A DNA stretch of 64,000 nt, taken from the NCBI RefSeq assembly GCF_036231945.1, contig NZ_CP109599.1, positions 3,442,501 through 3,506,500 of the forward strand. The letters run 5' to 3'. The translations under genes were made by a program, and so were the position numbers. The DNA comes from Streptomyces sp. NBC_01429 (GTDB lineage Bacteria; Actinomycetota; Actinomycetes; Streptomycetales; Streptomycetaceae). Below the pieces are notes generated by a model that made no database searches, was not told the DNA's origin, and saw only the letters and a program-made list of their open reading frames with translations. Positions 43,409 to 55,211 of this stretch are shown here, piece after piece (positions within the stretch are counted from its first letter, which is position 1; each line of letters begins with the position of its first letter).

Positions 43409-44515
43409 CTACCTGCGACCAACGGCGTGACGCGGATCGTCCAGCCACACCCGCTGCCCGTCGCCATCGACCGACAGGCCGAACCGGGAGCGCTCCGGCT
43501 TCCCCAGCTCGTACCAGGCGAGGAACGCCGTTCGTACTTCGTCCCAGAGGGCGCGGGGGCCGTACTGCTCCACCTCGTACGTCTCCGCGTCGGGGGCGTA
43601 TTCGACGGTCGCCCACGACTTCCGGTCGTCGGAGAAGAACCACAAGGTGGCCTCCCCGCTGTCGTCGTCCGCCTCGCACCATCGGTACCAGGCATCAGTG
43701 ATGTTCAGGCCGGTGAAGAACGCCGGATCGTCTTGGATGACGTTCTGCGGAGCGATATCGGTCGTACTCTTCTCCCCCTCCTCGTGGTGGTACAGCTCCG
43801 CGATCCGGCCCGATCCGGCCCGGTGCGAGCGGTCCCACATGAAGGCGGGAGAGCCGGAGAACCCGCCCCGCGCCTCCCCGTCCACCACGTCGAGCGTGGC
43901 GTAGGAGCCGCTGAAGAAGCTGCTGCCCCACGGGGTGACGATCCGGCCCGCAGGGCACTGCTCCAGCCAGGTGCGTGGGATCGCGCGCATGGTGCAGGTA
44001 CAGATGATCCGCTGGTACGGGGCGCCTCCGGGGTGGCCGTCGCGGCCGTCGCCGATCACGACCGTCGGGCCGAACCCGGCGTGTTTCAGGTTCTGTCGTG
44101 CGAGTGCTGCCACTGCCGCGTCCACTTCCACGCTGAACACGTTGCGTTCACCCAACCGGTGCGCGAGCCAGGCCGCGTTGTATCCGGTTCCCGTGCCGAC
44201 TTCCAGCACGGTGTCGCCGTCGCGCACTTCGAGCAGGCTGAGCATTTCGAGCATGATCGACGGCATGGACGAGGAAGACGTGGACAGCCGGAACGCCCCC
44301 TCCGGGGTGTCCTGTCCGTCATTGACCTGCGTGACGACCGGCAGGTCGCCGTAGACCCTCTGCGCCCAGGCTTCGGGGTCGACGGTGAAGTCGCCGCCCT
44401 CGAATACGTCGGGGATGAACAGGGCCCGGTCCACCGAGGCCACCGTGTGCCGCCATGCACCGGGCAGGGCGTCTTTGCTCACCAGGGACTCGACGAGCTG
44501 TTGTCGGCCGGTCAT
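43409..44515 (-). CDS. Protein-L-isoaspartate O-methyltransferase (PIMT)-like, RiPP-associated type
   Basis: 368 aa. N-terminal half is a PIMT-like SAM methyltransferase: VDRALFIPDVF, SSSSMPSIMLEMLSLLEV (isoAsp-pocket equivalent) and VLEVGTGTGYNAAWLAHRLG (SAM motif I). It continues into a C-terminal domain of about 150 residues not found in housekeeping PIMT (about 220 aa) but typical of PIMT homologues that modify RiPPs (graspetide, FxLD or imiditide-linked). The ATG at 44515 is only 6 nt after the 36-codon peptide gene, whose stop overlaps the ribosome-binding region (AAGTGAGG). No ATP-grasp, lanthipeptide synthetase or lasso cyclase is nearby, so it seems to be the only modifying enzyme. 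Convergent with the small-gene run. Confidence 0.88.
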   Translation of the reverse strand: MTGRQQLVESLVSKDALPGAWRHTVASVDRALFIPDVFEGGDFTVDPEAWAQRVYGDLPVVTQVNDGQDTPEGAFRLSTSSSSMPSIMLEMLSLLEVRDGDTVLEVGTGTGYNAAWLAHRLGERNVFSVEVDAAVAALARQNLKHAGFGPTVVIGDGRDGHPGGAPYQRIICTCTMRAIPRTWLEQCPAGRIVTPWGSSFFSGSYATLDVVDGEARGGFSGSPAFMWDRSHRAGSGRIAELYHHEEGEKSTTDIAPQNVIQDDPAFFTGLNITDAWYRWCEADDDSGEATLWFFSDDRKSWATVEYAPDAETYEVEQYGPRALWDEVRTAFLAWYELGKPERSRFGLSVDGDGQRVWLDDPRHAVGRR

Positions 44516-44521
44516 GTGCCC

Positions 44522-44632
44522 TCACTTCTTCGGCGGCTCGTACGGCTTGGTCGGCCCCGGCGGCTTGTCGCGGTGGCCGTCGCTGTCGGAGGTATCCGGC
44601 TTCCCGGAGTGGTCTCCGCCCTTCTTGCCCAT
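44522..44632 (-). CDS. 36-aa peptide, candidate RiPP precursor
   Basis: Starts MGKKGGDHSGKPDTSDSDGH (residues 1-20) and ends with RDKPPGPTKPYEPPKK. It is hydrophilic and rich in Lys, Pro, Asp and Gly, and contains one Asp-Gly step (D18-G19), the most succinimide-prone dipeptide and the natural kind of PIMT/aspartimide site. AGGA lies 6 nt upstream of the ATG. Placed 6 nt before a stand-alone PIMT homologue in the same direction, it has the layout of an imiditide-type precursor/enzyme pair. No leader/core boundary or FxLD motif is visible. It could instead be an unrelated small protein. Confidence 0.65.
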   Translation of the reverse strand: MGKKGGDHSGKPDTSDSDGHRDKPPGPTKPYEPPKK

Positions 44633-44700
44633 GATGTCCTCACTCTCCCGCTGTTGTGGTGAAACCAGTCTGAGCAGCCGCCCACACAAGCGGGGCAAAT

Positions 44701-44717
44701 GTTGCACCACGTTGCAC
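44701..44717. promoter_or_regulatory. Direct repeats upstream of the peptide gene
   Basis: GTTGCAC at 44701-44707 and again at 44711-44717, 10-bp period (one helical turn), in the 89-bp gap between the XRE regulator stop and the peptide start. A GTTGCA also lies inside the inverted repeat at 46341-46371. Possible operator for the XRE protein. Confidence 0.45.
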
Positions 44718-44721
44718 GCCC

Positions 44722-45564
44722 TCATGCCTCGCAGGCGTCGAGCGCCTTCCTGATCAGCGCTTTGGCCTGCGAGCCGTACAGAGCCGCGCGTGCCATCTGG
44801 GCAAAAGCGCACAGGTACGCGTCGACCTCGGACCGGTTCGTCACCCGGACCATGGCGGTCAGGGTCTCCACCTGAACTTCGCGATCATCGAACGCGTAGA
44901 AGGTCTCGATGGGCCACACCGGGCGGCGGGACATGTGAGGGATGATCCCGAAGGAAAGGTTCGGGCGCCCGATGACTGACAGAAAGCGCTCCAGTTGCTG
45001 CGCGTGCTGCGGAAGTTCGGTCATCGGCATGTACAGGGCCGACTCCTCCATGAGGATCGCGACCTGATGATTGCCCCGGACCACGTCGTCGGAGCGCTCC
45101 ATGCGGGCCTGTACGGCGTCTTCGACATCATCCGGCAGGTTCCTGAAACGGCGGATCGTCCGGAGAATGCCACGGGCGTACGGCTCTGTCTGAAGCATCC
45201 CGGGGAGCACACCACAGCTGTAGACGCGGAAGGAACGTGTCTCCCGGTAGACGCTGCTGCGCTGGGCCTTGCCGAGCCCGTCTTTGAGGTACTGCGTCCA
45301 CTGGACATACAGGGTCTTGGCCGTACGAGTGGCCTCGATCAGCGCTTCGGCTTCTTCGGGCCGGCCGCATGCCGCGCACCAAGCGCGGATGTCAGCGGGC
45401 TTCGGGATGGTCTTCCGATGGATGATCCGGTGCGTCTTGGAACGGTCCCAGTCGCACAGAGCGGCCAGCCGGGCCCCCGAAAGGCCGGCGTCTTCCATCA
45501 TGCGCATGAGCCGGTCGGCAACTGCCTTATGGGCCTCTTCGGCAGTGGACAGGGGTGAGGTCAT
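44722..45564 (-). CDS. XRE-family regulator with DUF5753 domain, module 2
   Basis: 280 aa. The N-terminal HTH is ADRLMRMMEDAGLSGARLAALCDWDRSKTHRIIHRKTIPKP, and the DUF5753 domain has CGVLPGMLQTEPYARGIL, ILMEESALYMP and FGIIPHMSRRPVWPIETFYAFD. It follows the DUF6879 gene by 19 nt and precedes the peptide gene by 89 nt, all on the minus strand. Likely controls this operon and the peptide/methyltransferase pair. Confidence 0.92.
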   Translation of the reverse strand: MTSPLSTAEEAHKAVADRLMRMMEDAGLSGARLAALCDWDRSKTHRIIHRKTIPKPADIRAWCAACGRPEEAEALIEATRTAKTLYVQWTQYLKDGLGKAQRSSVYRETRSFRVYSCGVLPGMLQTEPYARGILRTIRRFRNLPDDVEDAVQARMERSDDVVRGNHQVAILMEESALYMPMTELPQHAQQLERFLSVIGRPNLSFGIIPHMSRRPVWPIETFYAFDDREVQVETLTAMVRVTNRSEVDAYLCAFAQMARAALYGSQAKALIRKALDACEA

Positions 45565-45583
45565 GGACTGGCCGCTGTTCTGA

Positions 45584-46111
45584 TCAGACGCTGTACTTGT
45601 CGTGCGGAATGGCTCGCTCCCAGACCGCCTCGAACATGTCGGCACACCGCGCCGCCACACCCGCGTCTTCCGAGAAGTCCGTGTGCACCCAACGTCCGTA
45701 ACCGTCGAAGACGTTGAACTGGACGAGCCAGTCGTCGAAGAGCCAGATGTCGTTACCGGGCAACGCCAGGTCGGACGCCTGACGGCGCGGGAGCCACCGC
45801 ACTTGTTCCCCACAGGTGACGTTGCCGTACGTAACGTGGTGCTCCCACCTGATGTAGTCCGAGACAGGCTCACTGACCACCCGCGCACGGCGTATTGCGA
45901 CCCCCTGCGCTGTCACATCCTGAATGAGACCGTGCCAGTCATCGCGCCACCACGACGAACGGTTCTCCCAGGTCTTCCGCTCTCCAGCCAGCCAGGCGTC
46001 GAAGCCAGGGTGCTCCCCTGGGACGGCGTATGCGTCGCGGGTCTCAAGGTGCACTGCTGAGCTCTCACACTGCCGGAGCAGGGCGGCGAATTCAGCCAGA
46101 CTCTGCGACAC
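45584..46111 (-). CDS. DUF6879-family protein, partner of XRE regulator
   Basis: 175 aa, rich in Trp and acidic residues: SSAVHLETRDAYAVPGE, WWRDDWHGLIQDVTAQGVAIRRARVVSEPVSDYIRWEH, GNDIWLFDDWLVQFNVFDGYGRW. These motifs match a family that often replaces DUF397 as partner of XRE-DUF5753 regulators in Streptomyces. The biochemical role is unknown. Its 5' end overlaps the upstream 76-aa gene by 20 nt. Confidence 0.88.
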   Translation of the reverse strand: MSQSLAEFAALLRQCESSAVHLETRDAYAVPGEHPGFDAWLAGERKTWENRSSWWRDDWHGLIQDVTAQGVAIRRARVVSEPVSDYIRWEHHVTYGNVTCGEQVRWLPRRQASDLALPGNDIWLFDDWLVQFNVFDGYGRWVHTDFSEDAGVAARCADMFEAVWERAIPHDKYSV

Positions 46112-46322
46112 GAATAGCCTCCTTCAGAAGCGGGATCATCCTTGGTTCCAGAACGATCAGCGTCTCATCCTCGGATCGTGGAGAGTCCGCCAGCGTACAA
46201 ACCTGGGCGCCATGCTCTGCCCGCCGCCCCTGGATGAGTAACCGTCGGTCGTCATCCACCCAGACCGCCGGGCACCCGTTCACATCGGACTCGGGGTCTT
46301 TACCGATGAAGGTGTATCCCAT
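46092..46322 (-). CDS. Small conserved hypothetical, first gene of XRE module 2
   Basis: 76 aa: MGYTFIGKDPESDVNGCPAVWVD..., ending VLEPRMIPLLKEAIRVAESG. A pattern seen, from memory, directly upstream of DUF6879-XRE pairs. GGAGG lies upstream of ATG 46322. Soluble, no catalytic motif. An inverted repeat (46341-46371) sits just upstream and is the likely operator of the module. Confidence 0.8.
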   Translation of the reverse strand: MGYTFIGKDPESDVNGCPAVWVDDDRRLLIQGRRAEHGAQVCTLADSPRSEDETLIVLEPRMIPLLKEAIRVAESG

Positions 46323-46340
46323 AGTGCGCCTCCTCCTGCG

Positions 46341-46371
46341 AGTGTCACGCTGCGTTGCAGAGCGTCACACT
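46341..46371. promoter_or_regulatory. Inverted repeat in promoter of XRE module 2
   Basis: AGTGTCACGCT (46341-46351) and AGCGTCACACT (46361-46371) pair at 10 of 11 positions across the 9-nt spacer GCGTTGCAG, 19 bp upstream of the first gene. Candidate autoregulatory operator. Confidence 0.55.
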
Positions 46372-46711
46372 GCCGGAAGGGCCCGGTCAAGGGGACGGGA
46401 GCAGGGTGCGGCGAGTGGGGGCTGCCCCGTCGGCCGGAGTCAGAGCACATCGCGCTCCAGCGAGTCGTCCGCCTCTTCCCAGCTGATGACGGCAGACGAT
46501 GGACGAACGGGGACCGGGACATGGCCGCCGACCTGTCCGGTACGCACACCACCGCCCGCCGTATCCCGCCGGGCCAGCATCTGGTGCGGGGCCGGCCCGT
46601 CTCCCACTACGGTCCTGTGCCCCGGTCCCGGCCGGAGCGCTGGAGCCTGCGGGGCTTCGGGGCTTCGGGGCTTCGGGGCTTCGGGGCGATGGCACGGGAG
46701 CGGTTCGCGCT
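46372..46711. other. Intergenic region between XRE module 2 and PdxH-like gene
   Basis: 340 bp without a convincing gene. The only structure is the GGGGCTTC array (46651-46682). An open frame on the plus strand (46521-46721) is repeat-driven and not believed coding. Confidence 0.5.
46651..46682 (+). repeat. Four tandem GGGGCTTC repeats
   Basis: 8-bp unit GGGGCTTC repeated four times exactly, followed by a partial fifth copy; non-coding. Confidence 0.75.
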
Positions 46712-47365
46712 TCAGGGCTGAAGGCGCTGCCAGGTCCAGCGCGTCCGCTCCGTGGCATCCGTACGGTCGTAGCGCAGGCGCCGGTGCAGACGGTCGGGGC
46801 TGCCGTACCAGAACTCCACGGTCTCCGGCAGCAGCCGGTAACCCGTCCAGCCCTCCGGGCGCCGGATCGCGGGCGCGTCCGCCGCGAGAGCACCGGCCGC
46901 CCGGTCCCTCAGCGCGGCCTCGTCCGTCAGCGGCCGGCTCTGCTCCGAGGCGGCGGAGGCGGCACGGGCGGCGGCGGGGCGCGCGGCGAACAGCCGGTCG
47001 GACTCCTCGGGCACGAGGGTCTCGACCGGTCCGGCGACGGTGAGCTGTTGCAGCGTCTCGCGCCAGTAGTACGTCATCGACGCCCAGGGCCTGGCGGCGA
47101 GTTCGACACCCTTACGGCTGTCCCGGGAGCTGCCGAAGACAAGACCGCGCCCGTCGAACTCCTTGGTCAGCAGCACTCTGGTCGACGGATTCCCGTCACC
47201 GCCGACGGTGGCCAGCACCGCCGCGTACGGCTCGCGGACCCCCCGCGGGACCGCGCTGTCCAGCCATTCCCGGAGCAGGACCAGCGGATCGGGCGGCGGG
47301 GCATCGAACTCGGGCAGGACCAGCGAGGCGTCGCCGCTCAGGGTCTCGGGCTCATGCGTGACCAT
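46712..47365 (-). CDS. Pyridoxamine 5'-phosphate oxidase family protein (PdxH/PhzG-like)
   Basis: 217 aa, FMN-binding split barrel. Landmarks: PDPLVLLREWLDSAVPRGVREP, AAVLATVGGDGNPSTRVLLTKEFDGRGLVFGSSRDSRKG (FMN phosphate contact), and C-terminal VEFWYGSPDRLHRRLRYDR, the PdxH C-terminal motif with variation. Could make pyridoxal phosphate, or like PhzG oxidise a secondary-metabolite intermediate. It stands apart from vitamin B6 genes and opposite the Rieske/deaminase pair. GGGAGA precedes ATG 47365. Confidence 0.88.
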   Translation of the reverse strand: MVTHEPETLSGDASLVLPEFDAPPPDPLVLLREWLDSAVPRGVREPYAAVLATVGGDGNPSTRVLLTKEFDGRGLVFGSSRDSRKGVELAARPWASMTYYWRETLQQLTVAGPVETLVPEESDRLFAARPAAARAASAASEQSRPLTDEAALRDRAAGALAADAPAIRRPEGWTGYRLLPETVEFWYGSPDRLHRRLRYDRTDATERTRWTWQRLQP

Positions 47366-47607
47366 CCGGGATCTCCCGTCTGCGGACCGGATCCGTACGG
47401 GCCCGACCTTACCCACGCGGGGCCGAACGCGACATCAAGAGTTAACGATCACGGAACGGCCGCGACACCCCGGTGGGTCACTGTCGGATTTCAGCGCACT
47501 TGCGGAGTGCTCGCGGAGCGGGAACGCCCGGCGGGGAACGCGCACCGGAACGGAAACACACCGCAGGCACACACGTACCAGGGTTCGGCGACGAAGGAGG
47601 TGGCCCG

Positions 47608-47712
47608 ATGCGTTCCGTACGCGGACATCTGGCCGACCTCCGGGCCCGCGTCCACCGGTCGGCGTGGACGCGCGGGCGGGTGGCGCACGGCGTGCACCGC
47701 GCACGCGCCTGA
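47608..47712 (+). CDS. 34-aa Arg-rich peptide with perfect Shine-Dalgarno
   Basis: MRSVRGHLADLRARVHRSAW followed by TRGRVAHGVHRARA. AAGGAGGT, a full match to the anti-SD, lies 7 nt upstream. The peptide is very basic (9 Arg). It precedes the Rieske gene by 214 bp on the same strand, so it may be a leader peptide for attenuation or a small independent protein. Codon use and the ribosome site favour real translation; function unknown. Confidence 0.55.
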   Translation: MRSVRGHLADLRARVHRSAWTRGRVAHGVHRARA

Positions 47713-47926
47713 GCGCCCAGCCGCTCCGTCGCTCCGGCCGCTCCGGTCACTCCGGTCACTCCAACCGCTGCCGCCGTCAGGCCGCCCCACCCAGCGTGTC
47801 CCGCGCCGGCCCTCCCGCCGGTATCCGCGTATTCCCGCCGTGCCCCGAGGCCCGGCCGCGCCCGGCCCGTGTTCCGACACCGGCCGCGCCCGGCCGCCCC
47901 GGCCGCGTTCCGTACAAGGACCCCTC

Positions 47927-49029
47927 ATGACCACTGCCGTGTCCCGGCCCGCCCAGGCCGCCCAATCCACCCCTCCCCCGCCGCGCGATTCCCTGCCCGC
48001 GAGTGCACCTTCGACCCCGGCGACTGGGCGATCCTCGCCCAGCACTGGTACCCGGTCGCGCTCTCCCGCGAGATCGGCGACTCCCCCGTCTCCGTACGCC
48101 TCCTCGACGAGCCGCTCGTGGTCTACCGGGCGAACGGCCGGGTCGTCGTGGCCAACGACATCTGCCCGCACCGCGGGGTGCCGCTGAGCAGGGGCTTCTC
48201 CGCCGGTGACGGCGGCGGCATCCGGTGCGCGTACCACGGACTGCGCTTCGGCGAGGGCGGGCTCTGCACGGACGTGCCCGCGCACCCCGCCGCGAAGATC
48301 CCCGCCCGGCTCAACCTGCGCGACTATCCGGTGGTCGAGCGGTACGGGCTGGTGTGGACCTGTCTGCGCCCGTCGGAGGAGGCGCGGGAGGCACTCGGCT
48401 CCCCCGCGATCCCGGCCATGGCGCACTGGGACGACGACGGCTTCCAGCAGATCACCTGCCCCAGCATCGACATCGCCGCCTTCGCCGGACGTCAGCTCGA
48501 AGGCTTCCTGGACGTCGCCCACTTCGGCTTCGTCCACCTCGACTCGTTCGGCGACCCCGACAACACCGAGGTCCCCGACTACCAGCCCGTCCGCCACGAG
48601 CGCGGCTTCTCCGTCGACTACTGGAGCACCGCCTCCAACTACGGGCACGGCAGCGGCAAAGTGGCCCCGCCCGGCTTCAAGTGGCTGCGCCACTTCGACG
48701 TGCACCTGCCCTTCACCGCGACCCTGGTCGTGCACTTCCCCGGCGGAGGAAGGCTGAACATCATGAACGCGGCCTCGCCCGTGTCGGCCCTGACAACCCG
48801 GATGTTCGCCCCGATCGCGCGCGACTTCGACACCGACCAGCCCGTCCAGGGTGTATACGACTTCAACCGGACCGTCTTCGAGGAGGACCGGGCCATCGTC
48901 GAGGTCCAGAAGCCCGAGAACCTCCCCCTGGACCCCCGGCTCGAAGTCCACATCCCGGCCGACCGCAGCTCCATCGCCTACCGGCGCGGCCTGCGCGACC
49001 TGGGCCTGAGCCACTTCTTCACGGCGTAG
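47927..49029 (+). CDS. Rieske [2Fe-2S] aromatic ring-hydroxylating oxygenase subunit, apparent frameshift near the 5' end
   Basis: About 367 aa if joined. Rieske motif CPHRGVPLSRGF...CAYHGLRF (C-x-H, C-x-x-H) and the mononuclear-iron motif DVAHFGFVH (D-x2-H-x4-H) identify a non-heme dioxygenase/demethylase α-subunit. The plausible start ATG 47927 (GGA at 8 nt, MTTAVSRPAQAAQ) is in a different frame from the body, which is open from GTG 47869 without any ribosome site. One base seems missing near 47980-48003 (after CTGCCCGC). Either a sequence error, a real mutation or a -1 slip. The downstream deaminase gene shares the operon. No reductase component is nearby. Confidence 0.82.
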
Positions 49030-49741
49030 GCGGGCACCGTGGCGCACACAACAGCACAGCACAGCACCCCGCCGCACAGCACCACGCAACACCACACCAC
49101 ACCGCCCCACCCACCCCGCCGCTCCCCGCCCGGACCACTTCACCGAACCGACCGGAGATCCCCATGGACACGTCCGCCCTCGCCACCTCCTTCGGCGCCC
49201 GGCTGCCCGACTGGGTACCGGCCGAACTCGTCGGCGTACCCGAGATCCTGCCCACCGACGAGGACCGGATACGGCTGGTCAACCGGCTCGCCGAACGCAA
49301 CCACCGCGAGAACACCGGCGGCCCGTTCGCGGCCCTGGTGGTCGAGAGCGGGACCGGACGGCTTCTCTCCGCCGGTGTCAACCTCGTCCTTTTCTCCGGG
49401 CTCTCCTCCACCCACGCCGAGGTCGTCGCGCTCAGCCTCGCCCAGACCCGGCTGGGCGCCTGGGACCTCGGCGCCCCGGGCGGCCCCGACCTCGAACTGG
49501 TCGTCAACTGGCGTCCGTGCGTGATGTGTTACGGCGCCGCCATGTGGTCGGGGGTGCGGCGGCTGCTCCTCGCCGGGGACGGCCCCGAGGTCGAGGCCCT
49601 CACCGGCTTCGACGAGGGCCCCATGCGCGAGGACTGGGTCGAGCAGTTCGACGAGCGCGGCATCGAGATCGTGCGCGGTGTGCTGCGCGACGAGGCGGTC
49701 GAGGTCTTCCGCGCGTACGGCGAACGCGACGACGCCGTCGT

Positions 49742-53480
<3,739 letters not shown>

Positions 53481-53821
53481 GCGGTCACGTTATGCGCGGC
53501 GGCCCCGTCGGCCGGGGAAGGCCACGACCCGCGTCGCCGGAGGGGGCGCAGCGGCGCCACCGAGTTCCACGGCGCGGCGCGGTGGAACGTTCCGCCGACC
53601 GAGCCGGGGAACTCCGTGGCGTTCACGGCGCGGGACCGTGGCGCGGGAGTCCGGCCCCTCTATCGTCCAAGAATGTTCGTATTAGCGAAAGAAGTAGTTA
53701 TTCAGCCGTTTTCCGCCCCTTCGCGCGCTTCGTCGGACCGCGTCACGGGTGCCGCACCGGTTGACGCGGGCGCCGGGCCGATGGACGCGGGCGCCGGACC
53801 CGTGAATCCCGTGGGGGTGCG
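53481..53821. other. Intergenic region upstream of the DUF2064/methyltransferase pair
   Basis: 341 bp without a gene. Contains a perfect inverted repeat GTTCCAC (53564-53570)/GTGGAAC (53582-53588), an AT-rich promoter-like block (TTCGTATTAGCGAA with GTAGTTATT, about 53674-53701), and two direct copies of GACGCGGGCGCCGG (about 53763 and 53782). Confidence 0.5.
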
Positions 53822-54454
53822 ATGACCACGCTGCTCGTGATCGCCAAGGAGCCGCTCCCCGGCCGGGTGAAGACCCGGCTCACGCCGCCCTTCAGCCCCG
53901 GGGAAGCGGCCGAACTGGCCGAGGCCGCGCTCGCCGACACGCTCGACACCGTCCGTACCCTGCCCGCGAGCCGCCGCGTGCTGGTGCTCGACGGCAGCCC
54001 GGGAGCGTGGCTCCCGCCCGGCTTCGAGGTGCTGCCGCAGTCCGCCGGCCGGCTCGACGAACGTCTCGCCGCCGCCTTCGGGGCGTGCGAGGGCCCCACC
54101 GTACTGGTGGGCATGGACACGCCCCAGATCACCGCCGCCGAACTGGCGCCCGCTCTGGAGCCGTCCGCCTGGCGGACGGCCGACGCGTGGTTCGGCCCGG
54201 CGGTCGACGGCGGCTTCTGGGCGCTCGGCCTCGCCGTACCCGATCCGGCGCTCCTCCTCGGCGTACCGATGTCGCTGCCCGAGACCGGGGCGGTGCAGCG
54301 TGCCCGGCTGACCGACGCCGGTCTGACCGTACGGAACCTGCCGGTTCTCCGGGACGTCGACACCGCGCACGACGCCCAGGTGGTCGCCGCCGAGGCCCCG
54401 CGCAGCCGCTTCGCCGCCGCCCTCGCCCGGCTGACCACGGTGGCCGCGCCATGA
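53822..54454 (+). CDS. DUF2064 glycosyltransferase-like protein (TIGR04282 group)
   Basis: 210 aa. Nucleotide-sugar-transferase-like start TTLLVIAKEPLPGRVKTRLTPPFSPGEAAELAEAAL (sugar-nucleotide-binding A-x-x-P-x-x-G-x-x-K-T-R), then LVGMDTPQITAAEL (metal-binding DxP) and AVDGGFWALGL. DUF2064 proteins belong to the GT-A fold and are found in sugar/phospholipid and arsenosugar loci. Overlaps the next gene by ATGA, so the product likely works with that methyltransferase. Confidence 0.88.
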   Translation: MTTLLVIAKEPLPGRVKTRLTPPFSPGEAAELAEAALADTLDTVRTLPASRRVLVLDGSPGAWLPPGFEVLPQSAGRLDERLAAAFGACEGPTVLVGMDTPQITAAELAPALEPSAWRTADAWFGPAVDGGFWALGLAVPDPALLLGVPMSLPETGAVQRARLTDAGLTVRNLPVLRDVDTAHDAQVVAAEAPRSRFAAALARLTTVAAP

Positions 54455-55173
54455 CCTCAGCGCCGCAGCGGACAGCGGGCAACAGTGCCCCGGTGCGCGG
54501 GCGGCAGACGCTTCCGTGGCACGCCGACCCCTACAGCGACGCGCTGCGCACCGGCCGCGGGCCGCTGTTCCTGCGCCGCGCGGACGGCGGGCTGCTCCCG
54601 CTGGACGTGGAGCGCTGGTGCGCCGAGCCGGACGCTGCGGACCGCTCCGTGCTGGCGCGCTGCCGGGGGACCGTACTGGACATCGGCTGCGGCCCCGGCC
54701 GCCTCGTACGGGCGCTCACCCGCGCCGGACACCGGACGCTGGGCATCGACGTCAGCCCCGCGGCCGTCACCCGTACGGTACGAGCGGGCGGCCGGGCGCG
54801 GGAGCAGTCGGTCTTCGACCCGGTCCCCGACGAGGGCGGCTGGGACACCGGCCTTCTCCTCGACGGCAACATCGGCATCGGCGGCGATCCCTCCGCGCTG
54901 CTCGACCGTGCGGCCCGCATCCTCAGCCCGTCGGGCTCACTGATGGTGGAAACCGCCCTCGCGGCCGGGAACATCGAGCTGGACGAACGGTTCCAGGCGC
55001 GGGTCGACGACGGCAGGGGCGCGTCGGGCGCGGCGTTCACCTGGGCGCGACTCAGCTGCCACGCGCTGACCCGCTACGGCACCACCACCGGCTGGACGGT
55101 CGCCGAACACTGGACGGAGGCCGGGCGCCACTTCGCCGTCCTGCGCCGGAGCGCCGCGCCGACGACCGGCTGA
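54451..55173 (+). CDS. Class I SAM-dependent methyltransferase
   Basis: 240 aa. Motif I VLDIGCGPGRLVRALTRAGH followed by GIDVSPAAV (motif II acidic residue) and a later ILSPSGSLMVET (motif III). N-terminal WHADPYSDALRTGRGPLFLRR matches a methyltransferase type that, from memory, is always next to DUF2064 genes in Streptomyces. Translationally coupled to the DUF2064 gene. Substrate unknown. Confidence 0.9.
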   Translation: MTSAPQRTAGNSAPVRGRQTLPWHADPYSDALRTGRGPLFLRRADGGLLPLDVERWCAEPDAADRSVLARCRGTVLDIGCGPGRLVRALTRAGHRTLGIDVSPAAVTRTVRAGGRAREQSVFDPVPDEGGWDTGLLLDGNIGIGGDPSALLDRAARILSPSGSLMVETALAAGNIELDERFQARVDDGRGASGAAFTWARLSCHALTRYGTTTGWTVAEHWTEAGRHFAVLRRSAAPTTG

Positions 55174-55211
55174 GCCGCCGCCTCACACCTCCCCCGCCCG
55201 CACCCCCCGCC

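Noticed and set aside
43409..44632. Graspetide (ATP-grasp) or FxLD lanthipeptide cluster
   Set aside because: No ATP-grasp ligase or lanthipeptide dehydratase/cyclase within reach, and the peptide lacks FxLD and graspetide core motifs.
46521..46721. 66-codon plus-strand frame with GFGASGL repeats
   Set aside because: Produced by the GGGGCTTC tandem repeat and without conservation signs.
47491..49143. 550-codon minus-strand frame opposite the Rieske gene
   Set aside because: Shadow; Val/Gly/Arg-rich without motifs.
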